A DNA stretch of 64,000 nucleotides from Agrobacterium pusense (GTDB lineage Bacteria; Pseudomonadota; Alphaproteobacteria; Rhizobiales; Rhizobiaceae), in the NCBI RefSeq assembly GCF_900102105.1, contig NZ_FNBB01000013.1, positions 1-64,000 on the forward strand, in the 5' to 3' direction. The translations under genes were made by a program, and so were the position numbers. Below the pieces are notes generated by a model. It did no database searches. It had not been told where the DNA came from and saw only the letters and a program-made list of their open reading frames with translations. Below are positions 62,205-64,000 of this stretch, one piece after another; the first letter of the stretch is position 1; every line of letters begins with the position of its first letter.

Positions 62205-63710
62205 ATGGCATTCATTGCGGAAAATCTCGCGCCAATCATGTTCGCGGCGCTCATCATCGTGCTGCTGCTCGGCTACCCGGTAGCCTTCGCCCTGGCTTTC
62301 GTCGGCTTCTTTTTTGGTTTCATCGGGATCGAACTCGGGCTGCTGCCGGCAACCCTGTTTCAGGCCATTCCCGATCGCATATTCGGCCAGATGTCGAACG
62401 AAACATTGCTTGCCATACCTTTCTTCACCTTCATGGGGCTGATCCTCGAAAAGAGCGGTATGGCGGAAGATCTGCTGGACACAATCGGCCAGCTGTTCGG
62501 ACCCGTCCGCGGTGGCATTGCCTTCGCGGTGATTTTCGTAGGAGCGATTTTGGCGGCTACCACAGGCGTTGTTGCAGCCTCTGTCATCTCGATGGGTCTT
62601 ATCTCGCTGCCGATCATGCTGCGTTATGGTTATGACCGCAAAATCGCCGCCGGCACGATCGCAGCGTCGGGCACGCTGGCGCAGATCATACCGCCAAGCC
62701 TCGTCCTGATCGTACTCGCCGACCAGCTCGGACGCTCGGTTGGTGACATGTACAAGGGCGCACTTGTTCCGGGCCTGATGCTCGTAGGGGCTTATACGCT
62801 CTTTATCATCATCACCTCGATCATCAGCCCGGCGAAGGTCCCGGCCCTGCCATTGGAAGCGCGGACTCTGCGTGGCGGCAAGCTGCTGCTGAAGGTCATC
62901 ACCTCCCTGGTGCCACCTCTCGTGCTGATATTCCTTGTGCTGGGCACGATCTTCCTCGGCATCGCAACGCCTACGGAAGGCGGCGCGATGGGAGCGGTGG
63001 GCGCGCTTGCGCTTGCGCTCGCCAACCGCAAACTCAATTTCGGTCTCATACAGCAGTCGCTTTACGCCACCGCGAAGCTGTCGTCCTTCGTGCTGCTTAT
63101 CCTGCTCGGCGCACGGGTCTTTTCGCTGACGTTTTACGGTGTGAACGGGCATGTCTGGGTCGAACATCTCATGACGTCGGTCCCGGGCGGAGAAATCGGC
63201 TTCCTGATTGTCGCGAACCTGCTGGTCTTTTTCCTGGCCTTCTTCCTCGACTATTTCGAGTTGGCCTTCATTATCATCCCGCTCCTGGCACCTGTCGCAG
63301 ATGCTCTCGGCATCGACCTGATCTGGTTCGGCGTCATGCTGGCGGTCAATATGCAGACATCGTTCATGCATCCGCCCTTCGGTTTCTCGCTGTTCTTCCT
63401 GCGATCCGTGGCGCCGACACGCGCTTACAGGGATCGCATTACCGGGCAGACGATCCAGCCGGTGACGTCAACCCAGATTTACCTGGGTGCAATCCCCTAT
63501 CTCTTTATTCAACTTGCCATGGTCGTCATCATCATCGCCTTCCCAGGCATCGTGATGCACTACAAGTCTGGCGCCAAACAGGTCGATCCATCTGCCGTCC
63601 ATATCAATGTCCCGATGCCCAGCGCAGGCACGGACGCCGATCCTTTCGCGAATCCTTTCCTGGCGCCCGGCAACAGCGCGCCGAGCTTTGGAAAGCCCTC
63701 GACACCCTGA
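62205..63710 (+). CDS. TRAP transporter large permease (DctM-like)
   Basis: 501 residues with about 12 membrane helices, the sodium/proton-coupled subunit. AIPFFTFMGLILEKSGMAED, ASGTLAQIIPPSLVLIVLAD and FLDYFELAFIIIPLLAPVAD are typical DctM segments. The C-terminus is longer than usual and Pro/Ala-rich (DADPFANPFLAPGNSAPS). The ATG at 62205 follows AAGGAAAACAATA, 16 bases after the small permease. Confidence 0.95.
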   Translation: MAFIAENLAPIMFAALIIVLLLGYPVAFALAFVGFFFGFIGIELGLLPATLFQAIPDRIFGQMSNETLLAIPFFTFMGLILEKSGMAEDLLDTIGQLFGPVRGGIAFAVIFVGAILAATTGVVAASVISMGLISLPIMLRYGYDRKIAAGTIAASGTLAQIIPPSLVLIVLADQLGRSVGDMYKGALVPGLMLVGAYTLFIIITSIISPAKVPALPLEARTLRGGKLLLKVITSLVPPLVLIFLVLGTIFLGIATPTEGGAMGAVGALALALANRKLNFGLIQQSLYATAKLSSFVLLILLGARVFSLTFYGVNGHVWVEHLMTSVPGGEIGFLIVANLLVFFLAFFLDYFELAFIIIPLLAPVADALGIDLIWFGVMLAVNMQTSFMHPPFGFSLFFLRSVAPTRAYRDRITGQTIQPVTSTQIYLGAIPYLFIQLAMVVIIIAFPGIVMHYKSGAKQVDPSAVHINVPMPSAGTDADPFANPFLAPGNSAPSFGKPSTP

Positions 63711-63792
63711 AATATGTCGGGCACCGAGGCGCCCGTCACAGCCTGCCGGCGCGCCAAACGCCGGAAACATCCAAAGAAGGAGGAGGTAATTC

Positions 63793-64000
63793 ATGAAGGT
63801 CAACCCAGGTCGCCGGCAACTATTGTCGGGCGGCGTGCTGGCAGGGGCGGCTGCGGCCGTTTCCACACTGGCAACGCCGGCCATAGCCCAATCTTTGCCC
63901 AACATTCGTTGGCGTCTCACGTCAGGCTTCCCGAATAATCTGGATACGATCTACGGCGGTGCCGTAGTCATGTCCAACGCCCTGAAGGCGATAACGGGAG
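63793..64000 (+). CDS. TRAP transporter substrate-binding protein (DctP-like), partial
   Basis: The first 69 residues are seen before the window ends. A Tat-like signal (NPGRRQLLSGGVLAG, then Ala-rich to ATPAIAQ) leads into LPNIRWRLTSGFPNNLDTIY. The ATG follows AGGAGGTAATTC. It probably sets the specificity of the transporter; the mannitol/2-oxo-acid type cannot be told from this fragment. Confidence 0.9.
   Translation, partial: MKVNPGRRQLLSGGVLAGAAAAVSTLATPAIAQSLPNIRWRLTSGFPNNLDTIYGGAVVMSNALKAITG

Noticed and set aside
62139..63371. 410-residue frame opposite the TRAP large permease
   Set aside because: His/Gln/Arg-rich shadow; the opposite strand has clear DctM membrane segments.

Overview
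The window looks like a chromid or megaplasmid segment from an alphaproteobacterium of the Rhizobiaceae (Rhizobium/Agrobacterium/Sinorhizobium/Shinella type). The evidence is the moderately high GC content, HWE-type histidine kinases, paired Ku and LigD genes, small rhizobial families (DUF982, DUF6894, CspA modules), TRAP transport, and promoter motifs like those of the alphaproteobacterial general-stress sigma factor EcfG/RpoE2 (GGAAC-N18-TT). No rRNA, intact tRNA, CRISPR array or replication origin was seen. All calls rest on reading the sequence; no database search was run.

Layout. 1-3.3 kb: an IS array (ISNCY-like transposase, then an IS30-family element). 3.3-9.1 kb: a membrane protein, a degenerate small stress-family gene, a large PAS/HWE sensor kinase broken by frameshifts, a single-domain response regulator and a broken luciferase-like gene. 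9.1-11 kb: manganese catalase and a ferritin-like YciE/YciF-type gene, divergent, each behind an EcfG-like promoter. 11.5-24.7 kb: a secreted alpha/beta hydrolase, then a type I secretion cluster. The cluster has a BapA-like adhesin with about 206 Asp-Ala dipeptide repeats, its ABC exporter, its HlyD adaptor, a very large Mur-ligase fusion translationally coupled to HlyD, and a TolC-like lipoprotein.

25-38 kb: scattered small genes among relics: VOC protein, DUF1003, Rnk-like, degenerate receiver, two small proteins resembling sigma region 2, and a KaiC-like ATPase coupled to an HWE kinase. It also holds the first CspA cold-shock module, DUF6894 and several gene fragments. 38.6-45.3 kb: GST with a divergent WYL regulator, a DUF4143 AAA ATPase, and a - strand group of short-chain dehydrogenase, PQQ-type sugar dehydrogenase and Tat-exported hydrolase. 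45.8-52.9 kb: hydrolase and IS110 fragments, a second degenerate receiver, three or more members of a small MSS-start protein family, an Old Yellow Enzyme relic, the second CspA module and a broken fic gene. 53.2-61.1 kb: a non-homologous end-joining cluster (LigD, two Ku, a second ATP-dependent ligase, exonuclease III) with Hsp20 and small genes. 61.6-64 kb: a TRAP transporter operon running off the end.

How it fits together: several loci (catalase, ferritin-like, DUF1003, receiver, DUF6894, Ku, possibly LigD) share the GGAAC-N18-TT promoter pattern, so much of the window reads as a general-stress and DNA-repair island. It also carries duplicated signalling and cold-shock modules, relics and a biofilm-type secretion system. 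The least familiar items are the Asp-Ala repeat adhesin with its co-encoded Mur-ligase fusion, the sigma-region-2-like orphan proteins, and the MSS small-protein family with its conserved leader.
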